52,225 bases of DNA from the NCBI RefSeq assembly GCF_029945925.1, contig NZ_JAQSDN010000023.1:1-52225 (forward strand), read 5' to 3'. Within the stretch, counting starts at the first letter, position 1, and each line of letters starts with the position of its first letter. Position numbers and translations under genes: made by a program. Under the pieces are notes generated by a model. The model did no database searches, was not told the DNA's origin, and was given only the letters and a program-made list of their open reading frames with translations. This stretch comes from Polaromonas sp. (GTDB lineage Bacteria; Pseudomonadota; Gammaproteobacteria; Burkholderiales; Burkholderiaceae_C). Positions 17,829 to 26,239 of this stretch are shown piece after piece.

Positions 17829-17916
17829 GGTCTGCTTTCTGGTCCGGTGCATTTTTTGTATGCGGGTTTGAGTGAGAAGCTGGATTCTGGAAGCGGCAGG
17901 CCAAAACAGGAACGAA

Positions 17917-17933
17917 TAAGAATTCAGTTCTTA
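17917..17933. promoter_or_regulatory. Palindrome upstream of the second sulfate-binding protein gene
   Basis: TAAGAATTCAGTTCTTA has perfect 6-bp arms around a 5-base centre in an AT-rich patch between the sbp copy and the yggX gene. It may be a CysB-like or other regulator site. Its arms differ from the palindrome upstream of the first sulfate operon, so a shared regulator is not shown. Confidence 0.35.
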
Positions 17934-17976
17934 ATACCCAAATCATCTACAACCAGATTCCACGAAAGAAGTCCCC

Positions 17977-18249
17977 ATGGCACGTACCGTCAAATGCATC
18001 AAACTGGGCCGGGAAGCCGAAGGTCTGGACTTTCCCCCCTACCCCGGCCCCCTCGGCAAGCGCCTGTGGGAAGAAGTCAGCAAGGAAGCCTGGGCTGAGT
18101 GGATGAAACAGCAGACCATGCTGGTCAATGAAAACCGCCTGAACCTCGCCGATGCCCGCGCCCGCCAGTACCTGGCGCGCCAGATGGAAAACCACTTTTT
18201 CGGCACTGGCGCAGACAAGGTCCAAGGCTACGTGCCCCCGACGGAATAG
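17977..18249 (+). CDS. yggX: Fe(2+)-trafficking protein YggX
   Basis: A 90-residue cytosolic protein that in enterobacteria protects labile Fe-S clusters and helps iron handling under oxidative stress. [30 protein letters not shown] contains the single conserved Cys and the DFPPYPG segment; [21 protein letters not shown] and the tail ENHFFG are also hallmark. Length matches E. coli YggX. GAAAGAAGTCCCC precedes the ATG. It diverges from the second sulfate-binding protein gene and is followed one base after its stop codon by a family A repeat. Confidence 0.96.
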   Translation: MARTVKCIKLGREAEGLDFPPYPGPLGKRLWEEVSKEAWAEWMKQQTMLVNENRLNLADARARQYLARQMENHFFGTGADKVQGYVPPTE

Positions 18250-18250
18250 A

Positions 18251-18343
18251 GCCCCCACGCTTGTCACTTCGTGTACTACGCTGCCCCCCGAGGGGGCCGT
18301 TGCGCCTGCGGCCCGGCAAAGCCGGTTCCGCGGCCCCTGCTTG
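18251..18343 (+). repeat. Family A palindromic repeat after yggX
   Basis: GCCCCCACGC starts one base after the yggX stop. The GCCCCCCGAGGGGGC hairpin and the GGCAAAGCC hairpin follow, then CGCGGCCCCTGC. Same orientation as yggX. No U-run follows, so termination is not evident. Confidence 0.85.
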
Positions 18344-18374
18344 AAGGGACCGCTATCTCGGTGTCTGACAACAC

Positions 18375-20270
18375 ATGCCCGAAGTAATCGAGTGGCTGGC
18401 TGACGGCACGCCTTACAGCCCGCGTTTTGGGGACCGCTACCGCAGTGAACTCGGCGGGCTGGCGCAGTCGCGCGAGGTGTTTTTGCACGGTTGCGGCCTG
18501 CCTGCCGCCTGGGCCGGCCAGCCGCAGTGGTGCATCCTGGAAACAGGCTTTGGCCTCGGGCTGAACTTCCTGGTGACCTGGCAGGCCTGGAAGGCCGACC
18601 CCGCGCGCCCGCGGCTGCTGCATTTTGTGGCCACCGAGGCGCACCCGGCCGGCGCCGCCGACATCCTGCGTGCCGCCGCGGCGCATCCTGAACTGCTGCA
18701 TTTGGCCGAGCAACTGCAGGCCCAGTGCTGGGGCCTGCTGCCCGGTGCGCACCGGCTGGTGTTCGAGGGCGGCCATGTGCTGCTCACCCTGTGCATCGGC
18801 GATACCAAGACTGTGCTGCGCGAGCAGGCCTTGGCCGCCGACGCGGTTTACCTCGACGGCTTCAGCCCCGCCAAAAACCCCGGTATCTGGGACCTTCACA
18901 CGCTCAAGGCAGTGGCACGCTGTTGCCGCCGCGGCACCCGCATCGCCAGCTGGACGGTAGCGCGCAGCGTGCTCGACGGCCTGGCCCAGTGCGGCTTCGT
19001 CGTGCAGAAAACCCCGGGCCTGCCGCCCAAACGCGACAACCTGCAGGGCGAATTCTCACCGCGCTGGGTGCCGCGCAAGGTCGCAGGCAGTGCGCCCCTG
19101 GCGCCGGTCCCGCCTTCACGCTGTGTGGTCATCGGCGCCGGCCTGGCCGGTGCGGCCGCGGCCGCCAGCCTGGCGCGACGTGGCTGGCAGGTGGTGGTGC
19201 TGGATACGCATGACGCACCGGCCGGCGGCGCCTCGGGCCTGCCGGCCGGCGTGCTGGTGCCGCATGTCTCGCCCGATGACAGCCTGCTGTCGCGCCTGTC
19301 GCGCTGCGGCGTACGCGCCACGCTGCAGCAGGCCCGGGCGCTGCTGCAGGAAGGCAGCGACTGGCAGGCCAGCGGCGTGCTGGAGCGGCGGCTGGACGGC
19401 AGCGGTGGCCTGCCCGCCGGCTGGCCCGATGCCGGCCGCGACTGGAGCGAGGCCGCCAGCGCGGCGCAACTCGAACAGGCCGGGCTGGACACGGCCTCGG
19501 CCGCCACCTGGCACCACCAGGCCGGCTGGATCAAGCCGGCCCGGCTGGTGCAGGCGCTGCTTACGCAGCCCGGCATCACCTGGCGCGGCGGCGTGCAGGC
19601 GGCGCGGCTGGAACGCGATGCCACCGGCCCATGGCAGGTGTTTGACGGCAGGGGGCAGTTCATCGCGCGGGCCGATCTTGTGGTGCTGGCCGCGGCCCAA
19701 GCCAGCGGGCTGCTGGTGGACGGCGGCCTGCCGCTGCAGGCAATTCGCGGCCAGGTCTCCTGGGACCTGCGGCGCGCTGGCGACGGCAGCGCGCTCCCCG
19801 CCTTCCCGGTCAACGGCCACGGCAGCTTGCTGCCCGCCGTGCCTGTTGATGACGGCGTGGCGTGGATGGCCGGTGCCGGTTTCCAGCGCGACCGCAACGA
19901 CAGCCGGCCCGACCCGGCCGACCAGCAGGCCAACCTGGAGCGCCTGCAAACCCTGCTGCCGCACACGGCGCGCCAACTGGCAGCGGATTTTCAGGCAGGT
20001 AGCGCCCGGGCCTGGGCCGGCGTGCGATGTGCGTCACCGGACCGGCTGCCGCTGGTGGGCCCGGTTCACCCCCTGCGGCAGCCGGGGCTCTGGGTGAACA
20101 CGGCCATGGGTTCGCGCGGGTTGACGTTTGCTGTGCTCGGCGGCGAACTGCTCGCCGCCCGGCTGCATGGCGAACCCTTGCCGGTGGACAAGCGCATGCT
20201 GCAGGCACTGGCGCCGCAGCGCGCCAGCTTGCTCAAACAACGGGTGGCGCCCGTGGACCCCGTGATTTGA
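18375..20270 (+). CDS. mnmC: Bifunctional tRNA (mnm5s2U34) biosynthesis enzyme MnmC
   Basis: Modifies the wobble uridine of tRNAs for Lys, Glu, Gln and related codons. The 631-residue protein is a fusion. The N-terminal methyltransferase (about 1-235) has the SAM loop ETGFGLGLNFL and DAVYLDGFSPAKNPGIWD. The C-terminal FAD oxidoreductase (about 250-631) starts with CVVIGAGLAGAAAAASLARRGWQVVVLD and includes GASGLPAGVLVPHVSPDDS and SRGLTFAVLGGELLAARLHGEPLP. The oxidase removes the carboxymethyl group and the methyltransferase then adds a methyl. Both domains look complete. No good ribosome site is visible before the ATG. The stop codon lies at the edge of a family B repeat. Confidence 0.95.
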   Translation: MPEVIEWLADGTPYSPRFGDRYRSELGGLAQSREVFLHGCGLPAAWAGQPQWCILETGFGLGLNFLVTWQAWKADPARPRLLHFVATEAHPAGAADILRAAAAHPELLHLAEQLQAQCWGLLPGAHRLVFEGGHVLLTLCIGDTKTVLREQALAADAVYLDGFSPAKNPGIWDLHTLKAVARCCRRGTRIASWTVARSVLDGLAQCGFVVQKTPGLPPKRDNLQGEFSPRWVPRKVAGSAPLAPVPPSRCVVIGAGLAGAAAAASLARRGWQVVVLDTHDAPAGGASGLPAGVLVPHVSPDDSLLSRLSRCGVRATLQQARALLQEGSDWQASGVLERRLDGSGGLPAGWPDAGRDWSEAASAAQLEQAGLDTASAATWHHQAGWIKPARLVQALLTQPGITWRGGVQAARLERDATGPWQVFDGRGQFIARADLVVLAAAQASGLLVDGGLPLQAIRGQVSWDLRRAGDGSALPAFPVNGHGSLLPAVPVDDGVAWMAGAGFQRDRNDSRPDPADQQANLERLQTLLPHTARQLAADFQAGSARAWAGVRCASPDRLPLVGPVHPLRQPGLWVNTAMGSRGLTFAVLGGELLAARLHGEPLPVDKRMLQALAPQRASLLKQRVAPVDPVI

Positions 20271-20330
20271 AGCCTTTTGAGGCTCCAGCCCTGGATGGGC
20301 CTGCGCAGGCAGCTATATATTTCGTAGCAA
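20266..20330 (-). repeat. Family B repeat between mnmC and receiver-protein gene
   Basis: Minus-strand copy: TTGCTACGAAATATATAGCTG core, TGCGCAGG, GGGCTGGAGCC and a TTCAAA end. It overlaps the last codons of both converging genes: the mnmC TGA at 20268-20270 and the C-terminal end of the receiver protein. Confidence 0.75.
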
Positions 20331-21134
20331 TTTCTTGAGCTGCCCCGGGTGCAGGGGTTTTCGCAGGTAGACCTGCGCACCGGAAAAACGGGCCCGCAAG
20401 CCCTGCTGCCAGGCCGGCGCCGTGCCGGTGACAAACATGTGGGCAATGGCCGGCCGGGTGTTGTCCACCGCCTTGACCAGTTGCCAGGGGTCCATGTCGG
20501 TCAGCCCGAGGTCCACCGTCACCAGCAGGTAGGCATGGGTGTTGAGCAGAATCAGGGCCTCGGTGCCGGTGGCCGCTTCATCGACCTCGTGCACGCCGGC
20601 GGCGGCCAGCTTGGCACGCAGGTACAGGCGGTCATCGCGCCCGGCGTCCACCACCAGCACCCGCCGCCCCACCAACGGCAAGGCGCCCGGCTCCAGCGGC
20701 AGGGGCTCGGTGGCGTCGCCCTGGTCGAGCACCACATCGAGGTCCTCATCGTGCGCGAGGTCCAGATCGATCGGCGACGAGGCCCGAGCTTCAGGGGAAG
20801 AAGGCAAGGGCAGGAGCCCAAAGGCCTCGTCCATCGCATCCAGCACGCCTGACCATTTGACCGGCGCCGGAAACACCCGCCAGGCCTGAGCAGGCGCGTC
20901 ACCGCCAATCCAGATGAGTTTGAGGCCGTCGTGGGCGGGGTTGGCCAGTGCCAGCACGGCCTCCCAGCTGTCGCCGTCGATGATCAGGACATCGGGCGCG
21001 TCTATCGCTTCCGCGGTTTGCGAGGTCCAGGCCGAATAAACGACGTCGCGCGACTCGGACAGGCGAAACACCAGATCCAGCGCCTGGCGCTCGGTGCCGC
21101 TGAAACCGAAAAACTTGACGAATATCCGCTTCAC
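20313..21134 (-). CDS. Receiver-domain protein with unusual N-terminal half
   Basis: A 273-residue protein starting at GTG after GAGGGGCGGGGCA. Residues about 1-110 (KRIFVKFFGFSGTERQALDLVFRLSE, then APDVLIIDGDSWEAVLA and LKLIWIGG) look like a degenerate receiver-like alpha/beta fold. About 165-273 is a REC domain: VLVVDAGRDDRLYLRAKL, phosphoacceptor Asp in LVTVDLGLTDMDPW, and YLRKPLHPGQLKKLL. The first acidic pair is only partly conserved (VVDAGRDD). No DNA-binding domain and no kinase is nearby, so it is an orphan with unknown output. The middle linker is acidic (DLDLAHDEDLDVVLDQGD). Confidence 0.75.
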   Translation of the reverse strand: MKRIFVKFFGFSGTERQALDLVFRLSESRDVVYSAWTSQTAEAIDAPDVLIIDGDSWEAVLALANPAHDGLKLIWIGGDAPAQAWRVFPAPVKWSGVLDAMDEAFGLLPLPSSPEARASSPIDLDLAHDEDLDVVLDQGDATEPLPLEPGALPLVGRRVLVVDAGRDDRLYLRAKLAAAGVHEVDEAATGTEALILLNTHAYLLVTVDLGLTDMDPWQLVKAVDNTRPAIAHMFVTGTAPAWQQGLRARFSGAQVYLRKPLHPGQLKKLLRNI

Positions 21135-21259
21135 TGCCCCGCCCCTCGTTGTTATTGCCGTGGATGATACGGGGCTTGTGTGCAAATGTTGCTGATGGCG
21201 TTGTCCCGATGACACGGAATTCAGTGCTCAGGCCTGTAAAGCCGCATGAACACTGGTGA

Positions 21260-21269
21260 ATAAGCTTAT
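21260..21269. promoter_or_regulatory. Palindrome in the promoter region of the sulfate assimilation operon
   Basis: ATAAGCTTAT is a perfect palindrome about 66 bases before the TSUP gene, and ATAAGC recurs nine bases on and again at 21308. The region lies where CysB would be expected to bind for the TSUP-cysI-DUF934-cysH-cysD-cysN operon. Short palindromes of this kind arise by chance, so this is only a candidate. Confidence 0.3.
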
Positions 21270-21334
21270 CCGCATAAGCGAACAACGAATCTGTCGTTTG
21301 TTTCCATAAGCCCTCGCCCTAAAGTCGGCGGCTT

Positions 21335-22126
21335 ATGCATGATTTCGCTTTTGTTTTTGCGGGTTTTGCCGTCGGTCTCGTGGTGGGACTGACCGGCGTG
21401 GGCGGGGGCTCGCTGATGACGCCCTTGCTGATTTTCTTTTTCGGCGTCAAGCCGCATCTGGCCATCGGTACCGATCTGTTGTTTGCCGCCTTCACCAAGC
21501 TGGGCGGCACAGTTGGCCTGGCGCGGGCCCGGCTGGTGGACTGGAAAATTGTCGGCCAGACGGCGGCAGGCAGCATTCCGGCCTCGCTGGCCACGCTGTA
21601 TGTGCTGCATCTGGTCGGACCAGCCAGCCCGGCGGCCCACGCAGTGATGACCACCACGCTGGGTGTGGCGCTGCTGCTCACGGCGAGCGCCACGTTCTAC
21701 AAGGCCGTTTACGGCAAAGACGCCCCGCGCCACATCGAACCGGCTGCCCTGACCGCAGCCACGCAGGCGCGCCACTGGGCCCTGCCGGTGTTGTTCGGCG
21801 CCGTCATTGGCGCCCTGGTGACGCTGACCTCGGTGGGCGCCGGCGCCATCGGGGTGATTGTGCTGATGCTGCTTTACCCGGCCCTGCCGCTGCCGCGCAT
21901 CGTGGCCGCCGACATCGCCCACGCCGTGCCGCTGACGCTGGTGGCCGGCTTCGGGCATGCGTCCATCGGCTCCGTCGACTGGCCGCTGCTGGCCAAACTG
22001 CTGGCCGGCTCGCTGCCCGGCATCTGGCTCGGCTCGCGCCTGGTCAACAGCACACCCGACCGCTGGATACGCTCCCTGCTTTCTGTGCTGCTGGCTTATG
22101 CCGGCGCCAAACTCATCGCCATCTGA
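21335..22126 (+). CDS. TSUP family sulfite/sulfonate exporter (TauE/SafE)
   Basis: A 263-residue inner-membrane protein with two repeats of about four helices. The first begins AFVFAGFAVGLVVGLTGVGGGSLMTPLLIFFFGV, with the family GXGGGSXXXPXL motif, and the second ALPVLFGAVIGALVTLTSVGAGAIGVIVLML. Several TSUP proteins export sulfite, sulfoacetate or thiosulfate, or take up sulfur anions. It is first in the assimilation operon, with cysI 29 bases downstream. It may relieve sulfite stress or move sulfate inward. Direction and substrate are inferred from the context. Confidence 0.92.
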   Translation: MHDFAFVFAGFAVGLVVGLTGVGGGSLMTPLLIFFFGVKPHLAIGTDLLFAAFTKLGGTVGLARARLVDWKIVGQTAAGSIPASLATLYVLHLVGPASPAAHAVMTTTLGVALLLTASATFYKAVYGKDAPRHIEPAALTAATQARHWALPVLFGAVIGALVTLTSVGAGAIGVIVLMLLYPALPLPRIVAADIAHAVPLTLVAGFGHASIGSVDWPLLAKLLAGSLPGIWLGSRLVNSTPDRWIRSLLSVLLAYAGAKLIAI

Positions 22127-22155
22127 CCCTCTGAATCACCTGATCCCTGACCGCC

Positions 22156-23976
22156 ATGTACCAATACACCGAATTTGACCGCCAGTTTGTGAAAGCCCGC
22201 GCCGGCCAGTACCGCGACCAGCTGACCCGCTGGCAAGCCGGCCAGCTGGCCGAAGACGACTTCCGCCCGCTGCGCCTGCAAAACGGCTGGTATGTCCAGC
22301 GATATGCACCTATGCTACGCGTCGCCGTGCCTTATGGCGAACTCTCGAGCGCGCAGGTGCGTGTGCTGGCGAAAATCGCCCGTGACTACGACCAGCCCCA
22401 TGCCGCGCTGTTCAATGAGGCCCAGGCGGCACAGGACAAGCTCGGCCCGGTCAACCTCAAAAGCGGCCTGTCGGTGGCCTCCAAACTGACCGCCGGTTAT
22501 GCCCATTTCACGACGCGCCAGAACATCCAGTACAACTGGATTCCGCTCGACAAGTCGGCCGACGTGATGGACCTGCTGGCCAGCGTCAGCATGCACGGCA
22601 TCCAGACCAGCGGCAACTGCATACGCAACATCACCAGCGACGAACGCGCCGGCATTGCGGTCGATGAAATTGCCGACCCGCGGCCCTTTGGCGAAATCCT
22701 GCGCCAGTGGAGCACGCTGCACCCCGAGTTCGCCTTTTTGCCGCGCAAGTTCAAGATCGCCATCAGCGGCGCCAAGGAAGACCGCGCGGCCACCGCCTGG
22801 CACGACGTCGGCCTGCACCTGATCCGCAATGCCGAAGGCGAGCTGGGCTTCAAGGTGCTGGTCGGCGGCGGCATGGGCCGCACGCCCATCATTGCCAGCG
22901 TGATCCGCGAGTTTTTGCCGTGGCACCAGGTCATGAATTACATCGAGGCCATCGTGCGTGTGTACAACCGCTATGGCCGGCGCGACAACATGTACAAGGC
23001 CCGCATCAAGATCCTGGTCAAGGCCGAGGGCCAGCGCTACATCGACGACGTGGAAGCCGAGTACCGGCAGATCATGGAACACGATGGCGGCCCGCACACC
23101 ATCACGCAGGCCGAGCTGGACCGCGTGACGGCGTCGTTTGTGCCGCCCACGCTCCAATGCGACCGCAAAAGCGCCGACGCGAAGATCGCCAACATCCTGC
23201 GCGCAGCGGCGGAAGACGATATTGAATTTGGCCGCTGGCTCAAGCAGAACGTGGCACCGCACCAGAACCCCGACCTGCGCGCCGTGACGCTGTCCTTCAA
23301 GCGCCTGGGCCAGGCGCCCGGCGATGCGACGGCCAACCAGCTCGATGTGGCGGCCGACCTGGCCGACCGCTTCAGCGCCGGCGAGGTGCGCGTCACACAC
23401 GACCAGAACCTGCTGCTGCCCTGGGTGCGCTGCGACGAGTTGCCCGAGCTGTGGCGCGCTGCGCGCAAGTCGGGTTTTGCACGCCCCAACATCCGGCTGC
23501 TGACCGACATGATCGCCTGCCCCGGCGGTGACTTCTGCTCGCTGGCCAACGCACGCTCGATTCCGATTGCCGAGGCGATCACCGAGCGTTACCAGGACAT
23601 GGACGAGCTGCACGACCTCGGCGAGATCGACCTGCACATCAGCGGCTGCATCAACTCCTGCGGCCACCACCACAGCGGCCACATCGGCATCCTGGGCGTG
23701 GACAAGGACGGCAAGGAGTGGTACCAGGTCACGCTGGGCGGCTCGGACGGCTCCACACTGAGCGGCGCACCCGTGCCCGGCAAGGTCGTCGGCCCCTCGT
23801 TTTCCGCCGCCGAAGTGCCCGAAGTGATTGAAGCCGTGCTCGACACCTACCGCCGCGAGCGCGAGGCCGGCGAAACCTTTATCGCCACCTTGCGCCGCGT
23901 CGGCATCGACCCGTTCAAGCTGGCTGCCAACAGCGCGCGTTTTGCAGCCACACCCGCCGCCGCTGAGGTTGCCTGA
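22156..23976 (+). CDS. cysI: Assimilatory sulfite reductase (CysI/NirA type)
   Basis: Reduces sulfite to sulfide with six electrons through siroheme and a 4Fe-4S cluster. The 606-residue protein has nitrite/sulfite reductase ferredoxin-like repeats, HFTTRQNIQYNWIPL early and MIACPGGDFCSLANAR with GCINSCGHHHSGHIG late, giving the cluster pattern C-X5-C...C-X3-C. The last cysteine also ligates siroheme. DUF934 and cysH follow at once. There is no CysJ flavoprotein gene here, so the electrons probably come from ferredoxin; fdxA and a ferredoxin reductase lie 3.8 kb downstream. The ribosome site is weak. A nitrite reductase is possible from sequence alone, but the operon points to sulfite. Confidence 0.95.
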   Translation: MYQYTEFDRQFVKARAGQYRDQLTRWQAGQLAEDDFRPLRLQNGWYVQRYAPMLRVAVPYGELSSAQVRVLAKIARDYDQPHAALFNEAQAAQDKLGPVNLKSGLSVASKLTAGYAHFTTRQNIQYNWIPLDKSADVMDLLASVSMHGIQTSGNCIRNITSDERAGIAVDEIADPRPFGEILRQWSTLHPEFAFLPRKFKIAISGAKEDRAATAWHDVGLHLIRNAEGELGFKVLVGGGMGRTPIIASVIREFLPWHQVMNYIEAIVRVYNRYGRRDNMYKARIKILVKAEGQRYIDDVEAEYRQIMEHDGGPHTITQAELDRVTASFVPPTLQCDRKSADAKIANILRAAAEDDIEFGRWLKQNVAPHQNPDLRAVTLSFKRLGQAPGDATANQLDVAADLADRFSAGEVRVTHDQNLLLPWVRCDELPELWRAARKSGFARPNIRLLTDMIACPGGDFCSLANARSIPIAEAITERYQDMDELHDLGEIDLHISGCINSCGHHHSGHIGILGVDKDGKEWYQVTLGGSDGSTLSGAPVPGKVVGPSFSAAEVPEVIEAVLDTYRREREAGETFIATLRRVGIDPFKLAANSARFAATPAAAEVA

Positions 23977-23985
23977 GGAGAACCC

Positions 23986-24381
23986 ATGAAACTTTTGCCA
24001 TTGACCGACCACACCCCGGCAGGCGCCGAAGACCGCACGGTGCTTGCACTGGCCAACGACGCCGACCCGCTGCAGGCACCGCTGGAAGGCGTGACACGCA
24101 TCGACCTGCACTTCCCGAAGTTCACCGACGGCCGCGCCTTCAGCCAGGCCTTTCTGCTGCGTCGCCGGCGCGGCTTCGAGGGCGAGATACGCGCCACGGG
24201 CGACGTGCTGGCCGACCAGCTCGCGCAGATGGAGCGCAGTGGCTTTGACGTCGCCGTGCTGCGTGCCGACCAGGACATGGCCACCGCCCAGCGCGTGCTG
24301 GCCAGCTACCCCGGCTACGGCGTGGGCCGCTACCAGGGCGACGCGGTGCATGTCGCGCCCCACTTTGCAGAGGCGGCCTGA
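23986..24381 (+). CDS. DUF934 protein of sulfate assimilation
   Basis: A 131-residue cytosolic protein known only from this operon position in many proteobacteria. Conserved features are RIDLHFPKFTDGRAFSQAFLLRRRRGFEGEIRATGDVLADQLAQMERSGFDVAVL near the middle and GYGVGRYQGDAVH at the end. GAGGAGAACCC precedes the ATG; it lies between cysI and cysH with 9 and 2 base gaps. A role assisting CysI or CysH is inferred from gene order. Length is usual for the family. Confidence 0.9.
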   Translation: MKLLPLTDHTPAGAEDRTVLALANDADPLQAPLEGVTRIDLHFPKFTDGRAFSQAFLLRRRRGFEGEIRATGDVLADQLAQMERSGFDVAVLRADQDMATAQRVLASYPGYGVGRYQGDAVHVAPHFAEAA

Positions 24382-24383
24382 GC

Positions 24384-25193
24384 ATGGGCGCCATATCGCT
24401 TTACGCCAAGGCCTCGCCCGACTTCGCGCAGAAACTCGCGCGCAGCATCGCGCTGCTTCAATCGTCGGCGCAAAAACATTCGCCGCTGACCCAGGCCTCC
24501 AGCCTGGGCGCCGAGGACATGGTGGTCACGCACCTGCTCGAGGAAGCCGGCATCAACAGCGGAATCTTTGTGCTTGAGACCGGCATGCTGCATGCCGAAA
24601 CCGTCGCGCTGATCCCGCGCATCGAAGAGCGCTACCTGCGCCATGTCGATGTCTACCGTCCTGACCTGGATGCGGCCAACGCCTTTGTGCAGGCCAACGG
24701 AAGCGACGCGATGTACAAGAGCCTGGAATTGCGCAAGGCCTGCTGCCACATCCGCAAGATGGAGCCGCTGGCCCGCGCGCTAGACGGCAAAAAGGGCTGG
24801 ATCACGGGCCTGCGCCGCGAACAGTCCAGCGCCCGCGCCGAAGTGCACGACGTCGAGGAACAGGATGGCCGCGCCAAGATCAACCCGCTGGCCGACTGGA
24901 CCTGGGGTGACGTCTGGCATTACATCGCGCTGAACAACATTCCGTTCAACCCGCTGCATGACCAGTTTTTCCCCAGCATAGGCTGCGCGCCCTGCACACG
25001 CGCCGTGACGCTGGGCGAAGACTTCCGCTCCGGCCGCTGGTGGTGGGAAAACGAAAGCGCGAAGGAATGCGGCTTGCATGTCAGCGCCGACGGCACCCAT
25101 GAAGCGCAGGAGCCCGCTGCGTTGGAACCGCTGTCCAGCCCGCTTTCCGGTCGTACCTCCAGCATCATCCCCATCCGAGAGATCCCCGCATGA
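24384..25193 (+). CDS. cysH: APS reductase (4Fe-4S type)
   Basis: Thioredoxin-dependent reductase converting APS to sulfite and AMP. The 269-residue protein has the ATP-pyrophosphatase-like start SSLGAEDMVVTHLLEEAG, FVLETGMLHAETVAL, and four cysteines in the iron-sulfur pattern: RKACCHIRK and GCAPCTR. These mark the APS-using branch rather than the PAPS-using E. coli form. The catalytic Cys is in the ECGLH motif near residue 232. Because it uses APS, no CysC kinase is required, and none is seen. Its stop overlaps cysD in an ATGA. The Pro/Ser-rich tail after ECGLH is normal linker. Confidence 0.95.
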   Translation: MGAISLYAKASPDFAQKLARSIALLQSSAQKHSPLTQASSLGAEDMVVTHLLEEAGINSGIFVLETGMLHAETVALIPRIEERYLRHVDVYRPDLDAANAFVQANGSDAMYKSLELRKACCHIRKMEPLARALDGKKGWITGLRREQSSARAEVHDVEEQDGRAKINPLADWTWGDVWHYIALNNIPFNPLHDQFFPSIGCAPCTRAVTLGEDFRSGRWWWENESAKECGLHVSADGTHEAQEPAALEPLSSPLSGRTSSIIPIREIPA

Positions 25194-26122
25194 ACGCACG
25201 CGCCGAACCCCAACTTCTCAGCAAGCTGAGCAACTCGCACCTTGATGCGCTCGAGGAAGAAACCATTTTCATCCTGCGCGAAGTGGCCGCGGCCTTCGAG
25301 CGCCCGGCCCTGCTGTTTTCGGGCGGCAAGGACTCGCTGGTCATGCTCAAGTGCGCCGAGAAGGCCTTTGGCGTGGGCCGCATTCCCTACCCGCTGCTGA
25401 TGATCGACACCGGCCACAACTTCCACGAGGTCACCGACTTCCGCGACCTGCGCGCGAAGGAACTGGGCGCCGAGCTGATCGTGCGCAACGTGGAAGACTC
25501 GATGAAACGCGGCACCGTGCGCCTGGCGCATCCCGGCGAGTCGCGCAACGTGCACCAGTCGGTGACCTTGCTCGAAGCGATTGACGAGTTCCGCTTTGAC
25601 GCGCTGATCGGTGGCGCGCGGCGCGACGAGGAAAAAGCCCGCGCCAAGGAGCGCATCTTCTCGCACCGCGACAGCTTCGGCCAGTGGCAGCCCAAGGCCC
25701 AGCGACCCGAGCTCTGGACCCTGTTCAACACCCGGCTGCAGCCCGGCGAACACTTCCGCGTGTTCCCGATCTCCAACTGGACCGAGCTCGACGTCTGGCA
25801 ATACATCGAACGCGAAAACATCGCCCTGCCCTCGCTGTATTACGCGCACCAGCGCAAAGTGGTCGAACGCAAGGGCCTGCTGGTGCCGGTGACGGAGCTG
25901 ACACCGGCACGCGAGGGTGAAAAAGTGATCGAGAAAACCGTGCGTTTCCGTACCGTGGGTGACATCACCTGCACCTGCCCGGTGGACAGCCAAGCCGCCA
26001 CCGCGGCCGAGATCGTGATTGAAACCCTGGCCGCCGACGTGAGCGAGCGCGGCGCCACACGCATGGACGACAAGACCTCCGACGCCTCCATGGAAAAGCG
26101 CAAGAAAGACGGGTACTTTTAG
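25190..26122 (+). CDS. cysD: Sulfate adenylyltransferase subunit 2 (CysD)
   Basis: Catalytic subunit that joins sulfate and ATP into APS, helped by the GTPase CysN. The 310-residue protein has the nucleotide-binding loop LLFSGGKDSLVMLKCAEKAF, the PYPLLMIDTGHNFHEVTDFRD segment, and RRDEEKARAKERIFSHRDSFGQW. The long C-terminal part has RTVGDITCTCPVDSQAATAAEIV and ends KRKKDGYF, matching CysD. It overlaps cysH by four bases. cysN begins 117 bases downstream, and between them sits a family A repeat three bases after the stop, so the coupling normally seen between cysD and cysN has been spread apart. Confidence 0.96.
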   Translation: MNARAEPQLLSKLSNSHLDALEEETIFILREVAAAFERPALLFSGGKDSLVMLKCAEKAFGVGRIPYPLLMIDTGHNFHEVTDFRDLRAKELGAELIVRNVEDSMKRGTVRLAHPGESRNVHQSVTLLEAIDEFRFDALIGGARRDEEKARAKERIFSHRDSFGQWQPKAQRPELWTLFNTRLQPGEHFRVFPISNWTELDVWQYIERENIALPSLYYAHQRKVVERKGLLVPVTELTPAREGEKVIEKTVRFRTVGDITCTCPVDSQAATAAEIVIETLAADVSERGATRMDDKTSDASMEKRKKDGYF

Positions 26123-26125
26123 TTC

Positions 26126-26208
26126 TCCCCCGCAGCAGGCTTTGCCTGCCTCCCCCCAGGGGGCGGCGCCTGCGGGCCGGCGGAGCCGGACCCGCGGCCC
26201 CTGCTGAT
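26126..26208 (+). repeat. Family A repeat between cysD and cysN
   Basis: A variant copy: the first hairpin is GCAGGCTTTGCCTGC, followed by CTCCCCCCAGGGGGCGG and GGGCCGGCGGAGCCGGACCC, ending CGCGGCCCCTGCTG. It starts three bases after the cysD stop and runs in the same orientation as cysD and cysN. Confidence 0.85.
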
Positions 26209-26239
26209 CAAGACCTTTGCCACCAATTTTGAGACTCAG

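Noticed and set aside
18251..18343. Family A repeat taken as an intrinsic terminator.
   Set aside because: Stems are GC-rich but no U-run follows in any of the copies, and copies lie inside genes that are read through.
22315..24363. Long antisense frame over cysI.
   Set aside because: Same reason: shadow of a well-supported sulfite reductase.
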